Notes under the pieces: model-generated
What the model saw: the letters and a program-made list of their open reading frames with translations, nothing else
Database searches by the model: none
What the model was told of the DNA's origin: nothing
Assembly: GCA_905479595.1 (NCBI GenBank)
Contig: CAJQND010000294.1
Span: 1 to 6,737 of the forward strand
Reading direction: 5' to 3'
DNA from: an uncultured Hyphomicrobiales bacterium
GTDB lineage: Bacteria; Pseudomonadota; Alphaproteobacteria; Rhizobiales; CAJQND01
Length of the DNA stretch: 6,737 bases
Shown: piece by piece, positions 6,131 through 6,737 of the stretch
Numbering within the stretch: position 1 is the stretch's first letter
How the letters are laid out: each line of letters starts with the position of its first letter
Made by a program: the position numbers and the translations under genes

Positions 6131-6737
6131 ATGGCGATGCGTTACCTTAAAGACCCGGCTGCGATTTACGAAAAATCGTTTTCAACCGTTCGCGCGGAAG
6201 CAGATCTTGCCGGTTTGCCCGATGATATTGAGGCTCTGGCCGTGCGGTTGGTTCACGCCTGCGGGATGGTCGATCTGGTGGCAGATCTACGCTACAGCGC
6301 CAATGTGGTGGGGGCCGCGCGTGAGGCACTGAAATCTGGTGCTACAATCCTGACCGATTGCGAGATGGCCGCTGCCGGCATTATCCGGCGCATGCTGCCA
6401 GCCTCGAACCAGGTTGTATGCACTTTGAATGATTCTAAGGCGACTGTTATGGCACTCAACGGGAATACGACCCGCTCAGCTGCCGCGGTCGGCCTTTGGG
6501 GGCCCTATATAGAAGGTGCGGTTGTGGTGATCGGTAATGCGCCGACAACACTGTTTGCCCTGCTTGAAGCGCTCGATGAAGGCATGGCGAAACCAGCGGT
6601 AATTCTGGCATTTCCAGTGGGTTTTGTCGGCGCGGCAGAATCCAAACAGGAGTTGTTTGAAAATGCACGCGGTGTTGAGTTTGCCACGGTTCTTGGACGG
6701 CGCGGCGGCAGTGCCATGGCAGGCGCTGCATTGAATG
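6131..6737 (+). CDS. cobH: CobH, precorrin-8X methylmutase (3' end beyond window)
   Basis: CobH (CbiC family) moves a methyl group from C-11 to C-12 of precorrin-8X to give hydrogenobyrinic acid, the last step of ring modification in the aerobic pathway. The visible 202 residues lack only the final few of the usual 210 or so; the frame is still open at ALN, near the known C-terminus. His42 in VRLVHACG corresponds to the catalytic histidine (His43 in Pseudomonas denitrificans CobH). Other family blocks are GNTTRSAAAVGLWG (117-130), GNAPTTLFALLE, PVGFVGAAESK and RRGGSAMAGAALN (190-202). AGAGGTG at 6117-6123 is a good ribosome binding site for the ATG at 6131; Met3 at 6137 is a possible but less well-spaced alternative. 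It sits 20 bases after cbiX and is probably translated from the same message. In the anaerobic pathway the equivalent is CbiC acting on a cobalt-containing substrate, but company with cobN and cobO argues for the metal-free substrate. Confidence 0.95.
   Translation, partial: MAMRYLKDPAAIYEKSFSTVRAEADLAGLPDDIEALAVRLVHACGMVDLVADLRYSANVVGAAREALKSGATILTDCEMAAAGIIRRMLPASNQVVCTLNDSKATVMALNGNTTRSAAAVGLWGPYIEGAVVVIGNAPTTLFALLEALDEGMAKPAVILAFPVGFVGAAESKQELFENARGVEFATVLGRRGGSAMAGAALN

Overview
The window is a stretch of an aerobic-type cobalamin (vitamin B12) biosynthesis operon, read entirely on the + strand. The order is cobW (3' end only), cobN, cobO, an 18-codon open frame, cbiX, cobH (its last few codons lie beyond the window). 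Gene content, order and protein sequences point to an alphaproteobacterium of the Rhizobiales/Rhodobacterales type: CobW and CobN resemble the Pseudomonas denitrificans (Rhizobiales) proteins remembered from that family, and base composition is moderate rather than very GC-rich. Genus cannot be read from this window.

Layout. 1-335 is the C-terminal 110 residues of CobW, a P-loop metallochaperone. After 4 bases comes cobN (340-4071), the large subunit of the ATP-dependent cobaltochelatase. It shares an ATGA stop/start with cobO (4068-4715), the corrinoid adenosyltransferase. A 315-base gap (4716-5030) follows, the only sizeable non-coding stretch. It holds a candidate promoter, small inverted repeats, a GC-rich pair of hairpins with a T run, and a 7-bp helix that could hide the ribosome binding site of a tiny ORF (4978-5034). 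That ORF ends in another ATGA overlap with cbiX (5031-6110), a long-form sirohydrochlorin cobaltochelatase with a Cys- and His-rich tail. Twenty bases later cobH (6131 to the window end) encodes precorrin-8X methylmutase.

How the genes work together. CobH makes hydrogenobyrinic acid. After amidation by CobB (not in the window), CobN with CobS and CobT (not in the window) inserts cobalt into the a,c-diamide. CobO adenosylates the reduced cobalt corrin. CobW is thought to handle cobalt for the chelatase. CbiX would insert cobalt at the other end of the pathway, into sirohydrochlorin, so its presence beside cobN is biochemically puzzling.

No wholly new system is evident. The parts most worth a second look are the structured leader with its mini-ORF ahead of cbiX, and an extra four-cysteine cluster in the CbiX tail.
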